DNA of 27,973 nucleotides from a bacterium (GTDB taxonomy: Bacteria; CAIWAD01), in NCBI GenBank assembly GCA_030685015.1, contig JAUXWS010000072.1:1-27973 (forward strand). The letters run 5' to 3'. The position numbers and the translations under genes are program-made. Within the stretch, counting starts at the first letter, position 1. Every line of letters starts with the position of its first letter. The notes beneath the pieces were generated by a model, which saw only the letters and a program-made list of their open reading frames with translations, searched no databases and was not told where the DNA came from. Positions 1 through 7,833 of this stretch are shown here, piece after piece.

Positions 1-51
1 CCAAACCGACGAAGCCCCGTTCCTGAGCAGGACCCGTCATCCGAGACAGAC

Positions 52-77
52 AAGGGGGATCCAGCTGGTTCCCCCTT
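52..77 (-). terminator. Hairpin downstream of tRNA-Thr
   Basis: The 8-bp perfect arms AAGGGGGA (52-59) and TCCCCCTT (70-77) enclose a ten-base loop. On the minus strand the hairpin begins 8 bases after the 3' end of tRNA-Thr. The following bases (GTCTGTCT) are only moderately T-rich, so it is a plausible but not classic Rho-independent terminator. Confidence 0.5.
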
Positions 78-85
78 CTCATCAG

Positions 86-157
86 GCCACCCAGGGGACT
101 TGAACCCCCAACCTACGGTTTACAAAACCGTTGCTCTACCAATTGAGCTAGGGTGGC
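86..157 (-). tRNA. tRNA-Thr(TGT)
   Basis: Read on the minus strand, the sequence folds as a standard cloverleaf. The acceptor stem is GCCACCC/GGGTGGC, the D-stem GCTC/GAGC, and the anticodon stem ACGGT/ACCGT with loop TTTGTAA, giving anticodon TGT (reads ACA, threonine). The T-arm loop contains TTCAAGT. CCA is not encoded. The base after the acceptor stem (complement of position 85) is C, unusual as a discriminator for tRNA-Thr. A TACCTTG promoter-like element lies 14 bases upstream of the mature 5' end. Confidence 0.95.
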
Positions 158-171
158 GAATGGCCGGGGCA

Positions 172-178
172 CAAGGTA
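172..178 (-). promoter_or_regulatory. TACCTTG -7/-10-like element of tRNA-Thr
   Basis: CAAGGTA on the plus strand reads TACCTTG on the minus strand and ends 14 bases before the tRNA-Thr 5' end. The same TAnCTTG pattern precedes several other transcription units here (2548-2554, 5036-5042, 14217-14223, 23945-23951, 26086-26092). No convincing -35 hexamer is seen 17 bases upstream. Confidence 0.5.
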
Positions 179-240
179 GAAAGTCCGGCCCAGGGCCGCG
201 CCCTCCCTCGCCGGGCCGCCCAATGCCCCGGAGTCTTTTC

Positions 241-248
241 TACCTTTG
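241..248 (+). promoter_or_regulatory. TACCTTTG element abutting the deoxynucleoside kinase start
   Basis: TACCTTTG matches the Bacteroidetes -7 box TAnnTTTG exactly and ends only 4 bases before the ATG at 253. If it acts as the -7/-10 element, transcription would start at or near the A of the start codon, giving a leaderless mRNA. This fits the absence of a Shine-Dalgarno sequence before that ATG. It could also be chance. Confidence 0.4.
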
Positions 249-252
249 GCCC

Positions 253-921
253 ATGAAAGGACTGATCGGCATCGCCGGCAACATCGGCGCGGGCAAGACG
301 ACTCTGACGGACTGGCTGGCCCGGCGACTCAGCTGGGATCCCCACTACGAGAGCGTGGCCGACAACCCCTTCTTGCAGGACTTCTACGGCGACATGCCGC
401 GCTGGGCCTTCCACCTGCAGATCTACTTTCTCCAGTCCCGCTATGCCGACCACCTACGCCTCTGCGACGGTGAGCGGGGTGCCATCCAGGATCGCACGAT
501 CTGGGAGGATGTGGAAATTTTCGCCCGCAACCTGTACCAGATGGGGCACATCACCGAGCGGGAATGGCTGACCTACTACCGCCTCTTCCACAACATGTGC
601 CAATTCCTGCGCAAGCCGGACCTGCTCATCTACCTGCGCGCCTCGGTGGACACGCTGGTGGCGCGCATCCAGCAGCGGGGACGCAGCTACGAGCAAGGCA
701 TCTCGCCCGAATACCTGCAGCGCCTGAATCTGCTTTACGAGGATTGGATCGGCCGCATCCGCGACATCCCCGTGATCGTGGTCGAGGCGGACCATCTGGA
801 GATCTACAGCGACCGCGCCAAGATGCGCCAGTTGCTGGACTCGGTCGAGAGCGAACTGGCCCGCCGTCAACTGACCCTGGCCCTCGGCCACCTGCATCCA
901 CCCGTCGAAGCCCTCCGCTGA
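253..921 (+). CDS. Deoxynucleoside kinase (dAK/dGK-like)
   Basis: This 222-residue P-loop kinase should transfer phosphate from a nucleoside triphosphate to the 5'-OH of a deoxynucleoside in purine or pyrimidine salvage, in the cytosol. The Walker A motif GNIGAGKT is at residues 9-16, the family DR-T motif (DRTIWED) at 80-86, and an arginine-rich lid (RIQQRGRSYE) at 138-147. Length fits the bacterial deoxyadenosine/deoxyguanosine kinase family (about 200-225 aa). The frame is open upstream to 100, but that would run through the antisense of tRNA-Thr. The ATG at 253 puts the P-loop at its usual distance from the N-terminus. It has no Shine-Dalgarno and a TACCTTTG element just before it. The gene converges on the protease gene with a 24-base gap. 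Substrate specificity cannot be read from sequence. Confidence 0.9.
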   Translation: MKGLIGIAGNIGAGKTTLTDWLARRLSWDPHYESVADNPFLQDFYGDMPRWAFHLQIYFLQSRYADHLRLCDGERGAIQDRTIWEDVEIFARNLYQMGHITEREWLTYYRLFHNMCQFLRKPDLLIYLRASVDTLVARIQQRGRSYEQGISPEYLQRLNLLYEDWIGRIRDIPVIVVEADHLEIYSDRAKMRQLLDSVESELARRQLTLALGHLHPPVEALR

Positions 922-945
922 TCAGCATCCTTGGCGGGCGAACAC

Positions 946-2517
946 TCAAGGCAGCTCGGCCAGGACCCTGAAGCACGCCCGGGCATTGATGCCGACGGGG
1001 GGGCTTGTCCATGACAGGCCGGGCACTGTGTCCACCCGCTGCCAGGCGTCCGGCCAGGATTCCCGCTTTTCCACATGGTAGGCTGTTGCTCCGATGAGCT
1101 CGTCCCACGTGAGGCGGATGCGGCGGTCGGGCAGCAGGGCGATGCCCACCACCGGTCTGGGCGGGGGCGGCCACGAGGCCGCGGCCAGGGCCGCCCGGTG
1201 CAGGTTGAGGCGGCCGCCCGAGACGGTGATGCCGTCCAGCGAGGGAAGCGGATCGACGGTGGTCAGGATCAGATCCTTGATCACCAGCGCGGCGCCGCCC
1301 GGATCGGCCACCACCAGGGCGGCCAAGCTGTCGGACATGACGGCGTGCAGGAAGGCGACAGCCCCGGCCACGTGGGGTGACGACATGGAGGTGCCGGTCA
1401 GGGGGGTGGTGGTGCCGTTCAGGTAGGTTGAGCGCACCTGCGTGCCTGGCGCCCCCAGATCGATGGTGGTGGCGCCATAGGCCGAACCCGTGTTGCGCAG
1501 GTCGGCCGCGGTCGTGTTGGTGACGGTGATGAGCCAGGGCGAGGAGCAGCTGGTGGGCACGTCCCCTTGCAGATCCACGTTGGCGTTGGTGTTCATGGTG
1601 GCGGCGGCGGAGAGGATGCCCACCGCGCCCATCTCGTTGTAAAGGTCGTTCCAGAGCGGATAGTCGCCCAGCTCGCAATTGGCGAAGTTCACGCCGAAGC
1701 TTGAATTGCTGGCCACCACGTTGGCCCCGATCGCTCCCCCGCTCTCCAGCCACTGGGCCTTCTGCTCCAGGACGTAGTTGTAGGCCACGACCACGACGCT
1801 GGTCAGGGAACTGCTGCCCGCCACCGTCATGAGGCCCACCTCCCAGTTCACGCCGCACACCTGGTTGGCGTTGTCGCCGCGGGCGCCCACGATGCCCGAG
1901 ACATGCGTGCCGTGGCCGTTGAAGGGAAGGGATCCGTCATTGTTGTAGGCGTCCCAGCCGTGCACGTCGTCGATGAAGCCGTTGCCGTCGTCGTCCAGCC
2001 CGTTGCCCGCGATCTCGCCGCTGTTGATCCAGGCGTTGGGGGCCAGGTCCGGATGGGTGAGATCCATCCCTCCGTCCACCACGGCGACCACAATAGGTCG
2101 ACCCAGCGGGTCCGTTCCACCGGTACCAAGATCCCAGGCCTCCGGGGCGTCGATGTCGGCATCGCTCCCCTGCTGCAGGTTCCACTGGAGGGGAAACTCC
2201 GGGTCGTCCGGCGTCAGGCGGTCCTCCAGCCAGTGGTCCGCCTGTGCCCAGCGCAGGGCTGGATGTGTGCGCAGTCCTTCCAGGGTCGGGGGCACGGCGA
2301 GGGATCCATCCAGGACAAGCAGGAAGATGTCCAGACGGGGACACAGCACAGGACCCAGGGTCAGCCCGGCGCCGTCCAGCTGAAGCGCGGCCTGGGCGGG
2401 GGTCGTCTCCTCCGCCAGCCGAACGATCACCTGGCCCGGATGGCAGGGTCCAGCAGCCAGGGCATGGGCGCCGCCGACCAGGCTGGCCAGGAACGACAGG
2501 GTGATGGCCCTCTTCAT
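946..2517 (-). CDS. Secreted subtilisin-like serine protease (S8) with C-terminal FN3-like domain
   Basis: The 523-residue exported protease begins with a signal peptide ([10 protein letters not shown] to about residue 22). The S8 triad is visible: Asp148 in [14 protein letters not shown], His202 in NGHGTHVSG and Ser377 in [12 protein letters not shown]. An acidic, probably calcium-binding loop ([13 protein letters not shown]) lies at 172-184. The segment [16 protein letters not shown] near 300-315 resembles the oxyanion-hole region of a secreted subtilase group I associate with Bacteroidota. A propeptide-like stretch precedes the catalytic domain. The last 75 or so residues look like a fibronectin-III-like module ([18 protein letters not shown]). 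No type IX sorting domain is present, unlike the 782-residue protein at 5324-7672. The ATG at 2517 is chosen because it starts the signal peptide and follows AGAGGAGGA. The frame is open further upstream but without a signal peptide there. Confidence 0.92.
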   Translation of the reverse strand: MKRAITLSFLASLVGGAHALAAGPCHPGQVIVRLAEETTPAQAALQLDGAGLTLGPVLCPRLDIFLLVLDGSLAVPPTLEGLRTHPALRWAQADHWLEDRLTPDDPEFPLQWNLQQGSDADIDAPEAWDLGTGGTDPLGRPIVVAVVDGGMDLTHPDLAPNAWINSGEIAGNGLDDDGNGFIDDVHGWDAYNNDGSLPFNGHGTHVSGIVGARGDNANQVCGVNWEVGLMTVAGSSSLTSVVVVAYNYVLEQKAQWLESGGAIGANVVASNSSFGVNFANCELGDYPLWNDLYNEMGAVGILSAAATMNTNANVDLQGDVPTSCSSPWLITVTNTTAADLRNTGSAYGATTIDLGAPGTQVRSTYLNGTTTPLTGTSMSSPHVAGAVAFLHAVMSDSLAALVVADPGGAALVIKDLILTTVDPLPSLDGITVSGGRLNLHRAALAAASWPPPPRPVVGIALLPDRRIRLTWDELIGATAYHVEKRESWPDAWQRVDTVPGLSWTSPPVGINARACFRVLAELP

Positions 2518-2547
2518 GCGTCCTCCTCTGGATACCTGCAGTGCCGA

Positions 2548-2577
2548 CAAGCTACCAGCCCAGTGGACTTGGGGCAA
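2548..2577 (-). promoter_or_regulatory. Promoter of the subtilase gene (TTGCCC-N17-TAGCTTG)
   Basis: On the minus strand, TTGCCC (2572-2577) is separated by 17 bases from TAGCTTG (2548-2554), which ends 30 bases before the ATG at 2517. The spacing is sigma-70-like and the downstream box matches the TAnCTTG pattern recurring in this window. This is the best-formed example with both boxes. Confidence 0.55.
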
Positions 2578-2626
2578 GCGATGATTGTCCTGTTTTGTCC
2601 GGTGGCACCCAGGACCGTGAAAGAGG

Positions 2627-2660
2627 TTGACAACTTTCTTAAGTTCTCTTGTCAATTTTG
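2627..2660 (+). promoter_or_regulatory. Possible promoter region of citrate synthase
   Basis: A perfect TTGACA occurs at 2627-2632, followed by AT-rich sequence ending CAATTTTG (2653-2660), which matches the TAnnTTTG box except for its first base. Spacing is longer than ideal, and the TAnCTTG element of other genes is only approximated (TCTCTTG, 2645-2651). The region is distinctly AT-richer than its surroundings and lies in the 198-base divergent gap before the start at 2716. Confidence 0.3.
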
Positions 2661-2715
2661 CAACATCATCCGTCCGCGGACGGCACTCCATCGTTCATGC
2701 AGCAAAGGAGTCACC

Positions 2716-4023
2716 ATGTCCACATTGAAGAGCAAAGTAGCGGCTGCCATTCCTCCCATGCAGGAGGAGATCAAGAAGCTGCGCGCCGAGCATGGCACCA
2801 AAGTTCTGGGGGAATGCACCATCGACCAGGCCTACGGCGGCATTCGCGACGTGACCTGCATGGTGACGGAGACCAGCCTGCTGGACAAGTTCGAAGGAAT
2901 CCGCTTCCGCGGCCTTTCCATTCCAGAGTGTCAACAGCAGCTGCCCCACCATCCCGAGGGCGAGGAACCCCAGCCGGAAGGCATTTTCTGGCTCATGCTC
3001 ACCGGCCAGGTTCCCACCAGGGCGGAAGTGGACGAATTGACGGAGGAGTGGCGCAGCCGCGCCAAGGTTCCGGCCCACGTCTTCAAGGCGCTGGACGCCC
3101 TGCCCGTTGACGCCCATCCCATGACCCAGTTCTCGGCGGGCATCCTCGCCTTGCAGACGGAGAGTCAATACGCGAAGAAGTACCGCGAGGGCATGCCCAA
3201 GAAGGAGTACTGGTCCTGGGCCTATGAGGACACGATGGACCTCCTGGCGCGCCTGCCCCAGGTGGCGGCCTACATCTACCGCCGCTCCTACAAGGGCGGG
3301 AAGCACATCGCACCGGATCCCACCCAGGACTGGAGTGGCAACCTGGCCCACATGCTGGGTTACGACAGCAAGGACTTCCGCGAGCTGATGCGCCTCTACC
3401 TGACCATCCATTGCGACCATGAGGGCGGCAACGTCAGCGCACACACCACCCATCTGGTGGGCAGCGCCCTGAGCGACCCCTATCTCTCGCTCTCGGCCGG
3501 CATGAACGGCCTGGCCGGTCCGCTCCACGGACTGGCCAACCAGGAAGTGCTGCGCTGGGTTTTCGAGTTCCGCGAAAAGCTGGGCGTGGACGTGCCCAGC
3601 AAGGAGCAGCTCGAGAAGGCGCTGTGGGACACGCTCAACAGCGGCCAGGTGATTCCCGGCTATGGCCACGCCGTGCTGCGCAAGACGGATCCCCGCTACA
3701 TGGCCCAGCGCGAGTTCGCCCTCAAGCACCTGCCCGAGGACCCGCTCTTCAAGCTGGTCGGCATGATCTTCGAGTCCGCCCCGGACATCCTGCTGAAACA
3801 CGGCAAGGCCAAGAACCCCTGGCCCAACGTCGACGCCCACAGCGGCTGCCTGCTGGTGCACTACGGCATGGACGAGTACGACTACTACACCGTGCTCTTC
3901 GGCGTCAGCCGCGCCCTGGGCGTGCTGGCCAGCCTGATCTGGGACCGCGCGCTTGGTCTGCCCATCGAGCGGCCCAAGACCGTGACCACGGAATGGATCA
4001 AGGACTTCGTCAAGAAGGCCTGA
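2716..4023 (+). CDS. gltA: Citrate synthase, mitochondrial/eukaryote-like type
   Basis: It condenses acetyl-CoA and oxaloacetate to citrate, the entry step of the TCA cycle, in the cytosol. The 435-residue protein carries the three catalytic residues in order: His271 ([10 protein letters not shown]), His318 ([14 protein letters not shown]) and Asp373 (NVDAHSG). These positions nearly coincide with His274, His320 and Asp375 of the pig enzyme. Length and sequence style match the dimeric mitochondrial-like group found in some Bacteroidota and related bacteria rather than the hexameric E. coli GltA. The frame is open far upstream to 1903, but that stretch is antisense to the protease gene. The ATG at 2716 follows AAAGGAG at good spacing. 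The gene appears monocistronic, with a hairpin downstream at 4062-4081. Confidence 0.95.
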   Translation: MSTLKSKVAAAIPPMQEEIKKLRAEHGTKVLGECTIDQAYGGIRDVTCMVTETSLLDKFEGIRFRGLSIPECQQQLPHHPEGEEPQPEGIFWLMLTGQVPTRAEVDELTEEWRSRAKVPAHVFKALDALPVDAHPMTQFSAGILALQTESQYAKKYREGMPKKEYWSWAYEDTMDLLARLPQVAAYIYRRSYKGGKHIAPDPTQDWSGNLAHMLGYDSKDFRELMRLYLTIHCDHEGGNVSAHTTHLVGSALSDPYLSLSAGMNGLAGPLHGLANQEVLRWVFEFREKLGVDVPSKEQLEKALWDTLNSGQVIPGYGHAVLRKTDPRYMAQREFALKHLPEDPLFKLVGMIFESAPDILLKHGKAKNPWPNVDAHSGCLLVHYGMDEYDYYTVLFGVSRALGVLASLIWDRALGLPIERPKTVTTEWIKDFVKKA

Positions 4024-4061
4024 TCTGACCCTTTAGGATCAATGGGCGGGCGGGGTCCGGA

Positions 4062-4081
4062 CGGGCTTCGCCCGCTTCTTT
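4062..4081 (+). terminator. Terminator-like hairpin after citrate synthase
   Basis: CGGGC (4062-4066) and GCCCG (4070-4074) form a stem with a TTC loop, followed by CTTCTTT (4075-4081). It starts 38 bases after the citrate synthase stop. The short stem and interrupted T-tract make it a modest candidate. Confidence 0.5.
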
Positions 4082-4163
4082 GCCACGCCGCGAACGACGT
4101 GGCGGCGCAGCGTTCATCCTCCTTCCGAGCGCGCCAGCGATGGCGACAGCATGGGGGCATGGC

Positions 4164-5063
4164 ATGCATCTGCTCTCGGCCTCCCGGCGCATGGACCTTC
4201 CCGCCTTCCAGCTGGAGGCCTTCCTGGGACATGCCCGCCGGGGGTGGATGACGGTGCCCCACCCCTTCACTGGACGGCCGCAGCGGATCCGCCTGGTGGG
4301 GCCCGAGGTGGCCGGCATCGTCTTCTGGACCCGGCGGCCGGCGGCCCTGCTCCCCCATCTGGACGAGTTGCGCCGCCTTTGGCGGGACGCCCTGCGCGTC
4401 CACGTCACGCTCACAGGCATGCCGCGGGAGCTGGAGCCCCGCGCGCCGGCTGTGGCCGAGGTGCTGCCCGCCCTGGCCTCCCTCGCGCAAGGCCTGGGTC
4501 CCCGGCACCTGAGCTGGCGCTTCGATCCCCTTCTACTGAGCGAGGGGACGCCGGCCGAGTGGTGGGTGGAGCGCTTCGAAGCCCTGGCGCCCCGCCTGGC
4601 CGGCCATGTCAGTGAGGTGATGCTGTCCTGGCTGGACCTCTATGCCCGCACCCGCCGCAATCTGCTCCCCGTGGAAGGACGCGGCTTCCGCCTGCACAAC
4701 CCCACGCCGGCCGCCCGGCGCGACCTGTTGGACGCATTGGCGGGGGTCGCCCGCCGTCACGGACTGACGCTCAAGGCCTGCTGCGAGCCGGACATGCTGG
4801 AGCACTCACAGGTCCTGCCCGGGGCCTGCCTGGATGGCGCCTGGTTCGAGCAGAGGCGGGGCCTGGTCGCCGGCGCCCTGGGAGCCGCTCCCAGCCGGGC
4901 CGGGTGCGGCTGTTGCCGCTCCCGTGACGTGGGCGTCTACGACAGCTGCGCTTTCGGCTGCCGCTATTGCTACGCCAATCGTCGTCCCCACGAAACGGCG
5001 CCGGCCGATCCCTGGACCCCGCACGCGCCGGGTGATACCTTGCCCCTTGCGCCGGAATGGTGA
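4164..5063 (+). CDS. DUF1848 family protein with cysteine cluster
   Basis: This 299-residue protein opens with the typical family start (LLSASRRMDLPAF), has a central segment VFWTRRPAALLPHL, and ends in a conserved cysteine cluster: CGCCRSRDVGVYD followed by CAFGCRYCYAN. These features match DUF1848, whose biochemical role is not established. The CxxxCxYCYAN pattern resembles metal- or Fe-S-binding cysteines, as in radical-SAM-like proteins, but that is inference. The ATG at 4164 is preferred over one at 4140 because the family normally starts only a few residues before the SASRR motif. Neither has a strong Shine-Dalgarno; GGGGG lies nine bases before 4164. The TGA stop (5061-5063) falls inside the 5' acceptor/D-arm region of tRNA-Leu, a 13-base overlap, and the last codons also contain the tRNA's putative promoter. 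Confidence 0.85.
   Translation: MHLLSASRRMDLPAFQLEAFLGHARRGWMTVPHPFTGRPQRIRLVGPEVAGIVFWTRRPAALLPHLDELRRLWRDALRVHVTLTGMPRELEPRAPAVAEVLPALASLAQGLGPRHLSWRFDPLLLSEGTPAEWWVERFEALAPRLAGHVSEVMLSWLDLYARTRRNLLPVEGRGFRLHNPTPAARRDLLDALAGVARRHGLTLKACCEPDMLEHSQVLPGACLDGAWFEQRRGLVAGALGAAPSRAGCGCCRSRDVGVYDSCAFGCRYCYANRRPHETAPADPWTPHAPGDTLPLAPEW
5013..5042 (+). promoter_or_regulatory. Promoter of tRNA-Leu inside the DUF1848 coding region
   Basis: TGGACC (5013-5018) and TACCTTG (5036-5042) are separated by 17 bases, and the second box ends 8 bases before the mature tRNA 5' end. TACCTTG matches the TAnCTTG pattern upstream of other units here. The element lies wholly within the last codons of the upstream gene. 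Confidence 0.5.
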
Positions 5064-5133
5064 AATGGCAGACACGGGGGACTTAAAATCCCCTGGCCGC
5101 AAGGCCGTGCGGGTTCAAGTCCCGCTTCCGGCA
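5051..5133 (+). tRNA. tRNA-Leu(TAA)
   Basis: This is a class II tRNA with a long variable arm. Acceptor stem GCCGGAA/TTCCGGC, anticodon stem GGGGA/TCCCC with loop CTTAAAA giving anticodon TAA (reads TTA), variable arm TGGCCGCAAGGCCG, T-arm GCGGGTTCAAGTCCCGC, discriminator A at 5133. CCA is not encoded. Its first 13 bases overlap the end of the DUF1848 gene. Confidence 0.95.
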
Positions 5134-5253
5134 ATCCTCGCTTCCCGGAATCCCACACAAGCCAGGGCTTCGAACGGTTGCATGGGCTTCCTGTGGCGCC
5201 AGCCTGCACGTGAACGATGGACGGCCACCAGCCCGCCCTTCCCCGTTCGGTGC

Positions 5254-5287
5254 TTGAGAAAAGGCCCCCACCTCATGGATGGGGGCC
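5254..5287 (-). terminator. Rho-independent terminator of the 782-aa secreted protein gene
   Basis: The arms GGCCCCCA (5263-5270) and TGGGGGCC (5280-5287), extended by an inner CC/GG pair, form a strong hairpin. On the minus strand it is followed directly by TTTTCTC. It lies about 36 bases past the stop codon at 5324. The 5134-5253 stretch between it and tRNA-Leu shows no gene. Confidence 0.8.
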
Positions 5288-5323
5288 AGTGTTTGGGCGT
5301 TCCGCCCCGATGTTGGGCAGGCG

Positions 5324-7672
5324 TTATTTGCTGAGCAGCAGCTTCTGCGTGGAGACGCGACCCTCGCTCTCCAGCTGGGCGAAGTAGACGGCGCTGGCCA
5401 GGCGTCCGCCGTCGAACACGGCGCTTTGCATCTGGCCACTGGCCGCGCCTTCGAAGAGGTTGGCCACCACCTGCCCACGCAGGTTGTAAACCTTCAGACT
5501 GATCTGCGTCCCGGCCGGGGCCCGGAAGTCCAGCTGCGTGGTCGGGTTGAAGGGGTTGGGCACGGCGCTCTCCAGGGCGAAGTCGGCTGGGCGGCCGACG
5601 CCGTCCGCCACGTCGATGTCCGCCTCGGTCAGAACCCACAGCATCAGCTCATTGCCGTTTGCATCGCTGAAGCCCAGGTCGAAGTCGATGCCGTCGGTGA
5701 TGGCGTAGTGCCCCGTGTTCCAGACCAGGTCGTTGCCCAGGGCGTGGGGATAATCGGTCAGGCGCTCGCACCAGACCCAGAAGTCGCCGTCCACCTGGAC
5801 GCCGGCCTCCACCTCGAACTCCCACAGGGTGAGGGCGCCCTGGGTGGTGAGGGTGTAGTCCCCGTTCCAGATCTCGGTGCCCGGCTGCCCGTCGTTGTCT
5901 TCCATGATGTGGATGCGGATGACGCGACCGCCGGCGTTGCCGTTGGGATCATAAAGGCCGAGCGTCACGCTGAGCACGTCCAGGGTGCCCAGGCCCAGTC
6001 GGGAGACATCGTCCACGAACATGGCCGGGTCGCCGCCACTGAAGTAGAAGGCGGGCTCCTGGAAGCTGTAGCCGAACTCGTACTGTCCGGCCGGGCGCAC
6101 ATCGATGGGGCTGACCCACAGCGTGTCGTTGACGGGCACCTGGTCGTCGGGGTTGTTGCCGTAGCTCTTCAGCTCATTCTCGCCGAAGAGAGCGGGCGTC
6201 CAGTTGTAAGTGCGCGTCTGGGAGGAGAGCGGCGGAATGTTGAGCCGGGGCATGATGGGTCCGTTCAACTGATCGTTGACCACCATCCAGGCCTGGATCT
6301 CGCTCAGGGCGGTGGAGCCGTTGTTGGCGTAGCGCACGTAGGTGGGGCACTGGGCGCCCACGGTGCGCGGATAGCTCGGGATGATGTGGGTGCAGGCCAG
6401 GTCGTTGGCCGGCACATCGCTGCCCCAGATCTCCACGTCGTCGATCCACAGGCCGGTGCCGATGCCGCCGTCGTCGTTCCAGTCGGTGGTGATGCGCCAG
6501 CGCAGCCGGACACTCTGGCCACCCCACTCGTTCAGGCTCATGGCGATGTTGCCGTTGAAGGGCATGCCGGGCTGGTAATCGGCCCAGCCGCTCCCGCCCG
6601 GGCGGGAGACGTCGCCATAGTCGTAGAAGAGGGTGGTCCAGGGTCCACCGTTGGCGGAGAGCTCCACGTGGTAGTAGTCCTCCAGCGAATTGTTGCCGTC
6701 GCCATCGAAGTCCAACATGTGGCAGCGGATCCAGAACTCCAGCCAGAGGTCCTGGTCGGCGGGCAGCGTGTAGGCCGGTGAGACAAGCGCGTTGAGCAAG
6801 CCGTGACCCATGGCCGCGTTGGCCGCGTGGGTGGGGCTGTGCGAGCTGGCCGTGCTGAGGGTCCAGGTGTTGCCCGAGGCCCCGCCCGAGACTCCCGTGA
6901 ACTCCGCGGGGGTGGCGATGCCGTCCGCGTTGTTCTGGAGGACCGTGTTGCCGCCCGAGGTGATGACCACGTCATCGACCAGCATGCCGAAGATGGCCGG
7001 ATTGTTGGCCGTGCAGTAGGCGCCGTCGCTGCAGAAAGCGAACCGGAAGGCCACAGTCTGGCCCACGTGGGCGGCCAGGTCCTTGGTCACGGCGCGCCAG
7101 GCGGAAGTCCCCGCCCAGCCGGGAATGCCCGTGCCCATGCCGAAGATCTCGCCGAAACTGTAGAGGCTGCTGTGCGTGTAGGCCCAGGAGAAGCCGGTGG
7201 CCACGGTCCAGGGGCCGCCGTTCACGCTCATCCACACGTTGCAGCCGTCCCAGGCATTGTAGCCGGCCGGCTCGCCGCCCGGGGCCTCCACCGCGTAGCG
7301 CAGCTGGAAGCTGAGCTGGGCCGGGGCCGCTGTGATGGCGACGGCGGGAGTCTCCAGGTACTGCAGCCAGTTGTTGTCATAGCCGTTCAGGGACTGCAGG
7401 CCGCACCACCAGCTGTTGCCGGCGTAGGCATTGAAGGTGGACGTGTGCCAGACGGGCGTGATGGCCGTCAGGTCGACCGTGGTCCACCCGTCCCAGCCGT
7501 TCTCGAAATCCGTGCCGAAAAGCACGGCCTCGGTGCGATCGGACGCGGCCGGTCGCTCGAGGGAGGTCCTCCCCCAGGGCTCGACACGATCGGTGGTGGT
7601 GGCCGCCAAAGCTTGTCCAGCAATGAGCAGCGTGCAAACAACGGCGGCACCCGTCCTCGGGTTGATGGTCAT
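5324..7672 (-). CDS. Secreted multidomain beta-sandwich protein with type IX-like C-terminal sorting domain
   Basis: The 782-residue protein starts with a signal peptide (to about residue 23, ending GQALA). Residues about 50-240 resemble the MAM/immune-inhibitor-A-type jelly-roll module seen in secreted FCB proteins (DFENGWDGWTTVDLT, VWMSVNGGPWT). A second similar module spans about 255-415, with acidic DFDGDGNNSLEDYYHVELSA and GLWIDDVEIWG segments. A CARDB-like segment (PANDLACTHI to about 520) and a further beta-rich domain follow. The C-terminal 80 or so residues are a Por-secretion-type sorting domain: AVPNPFNPTTQLDF, ISLKVYNLRGQVV, then GRLASAVYFAQLES and STQKLLLSK. This implies export across the inner membrane by Sec and then the outer membrane by a type IX-like system, with tail cleavage. 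No catalytic motif is recognised, so the role is unknown (surface adhesion or binding is a guess). The ATG at 7672 follows AAGGAGGAG. Confidence 0.88.
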   Translation of the reverse strand: MTINPRTGAAVVCTLLIAGQALAATTTDRVEPWGRTSLERPAASDRTEAVLFGTDFENGWDGWTTVDLTAITPVWHTSTFNAYAGNSWWCGLQSLNGYDNNWLQYLETPAVAITAAPAQLSFQLRYAVEAPGGEPAGYNAWDGCNVWMSVNGGPWTVATGFSWAYTHSSLYSFGEIFGMGTGIPGWAGTSAWRAVTKDLAAHVGQTVAFRFAFCSDGAYCTANNPAIFGMLVDDVVITSGGNTVLQNNADGIATPAEFTGVSGGASGNTWTLSTASSHSPTHAANAAMGHGLLNALVSPAYTLPADQDLWLEFWIRCHMLDFDGDGNNSLEDYYHVELSANGGPWTTLFYDYGDVSRPGGSGWADYQPGMPFNGNIAMSLNEWGGQSVRLRWRITTDWNDDGGIGTGLWIDDVEIWGSDVPANDLACTHIIPSYPRTVGAQCPTYVRYANNGSTALSEIQAWMVVNDQLNGPIMPRLNIPPLSSQTRTYNWTPALFGENELKSYGNNPDDQVPVNDTLWVSPIDVRPAGQYEFGYSFQEPAFYFSGGDPAMFVDDVSRLGLGTLDVLSVTLGLYDPNGNAGGRVIRIHIMEDNDGQPGTEIWNGDYTLTTQGALTLWEFEVEAGVQVDGDFWVWCERLTDYPHALGNDLVWNTGHYAITDGIDFDLGFSDANGNELMLWVLTEADIDVADGVGRPADFALESAVPNPFNPTTQLDFRAPAGTQISLKVYNLRGQVVANLFEGAASGQMQSAVFDGGRLASAVYFAQLESEGRVSTQKLLLSK

Positions 7673-7833
7673 AACTCCTCCTTGAATGGCGCGGCACTTG
7701 GCTTGTTCACCGCGATCAGGCTTGTCAACATGGTTTTCAACTTAGGGTTTGCCATTCTTGAGAGCAACGAAGCGACATGACTCCTTCAGGATCACGGAAT
7801 GCCACCCGGACACCCAAGACAAGCGCGAAAATC

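Noticed and set aside
100-252. N-terminal extension of the deoxynucleoside kinase
   Set aside because: It would start inside the antisense of tRNA-Thr and adds 51 residues with no family similarity.
1903-2715. N-terminal extension of citrate synthase
   Set aside because: The extension is antisense to the protease gene and lacks citrate synthase similarity. The ATG at 2716 has a Shine-Dalgarno and gives the normal length.
4080-4163. Upstream starts (4080, 4140) for the DUF1848 gene
   Set aside because: The region holds the citrate synthase terminator-like hairpin just before 4080 and codes for residues outside the family. The family normally starts a few residues before the SASRR motif, matching the ATG at 4164.
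7673-7776. TTGACA (minus strand, near 7729) as the -35 of the 782-aa protein gene
   Set aside because: No acceptable -10 or TAnCTTG box is found at a suitable distance; TAAGTTG lies upstream rather than downstream of it. The promoter of this gene is left uncalled.
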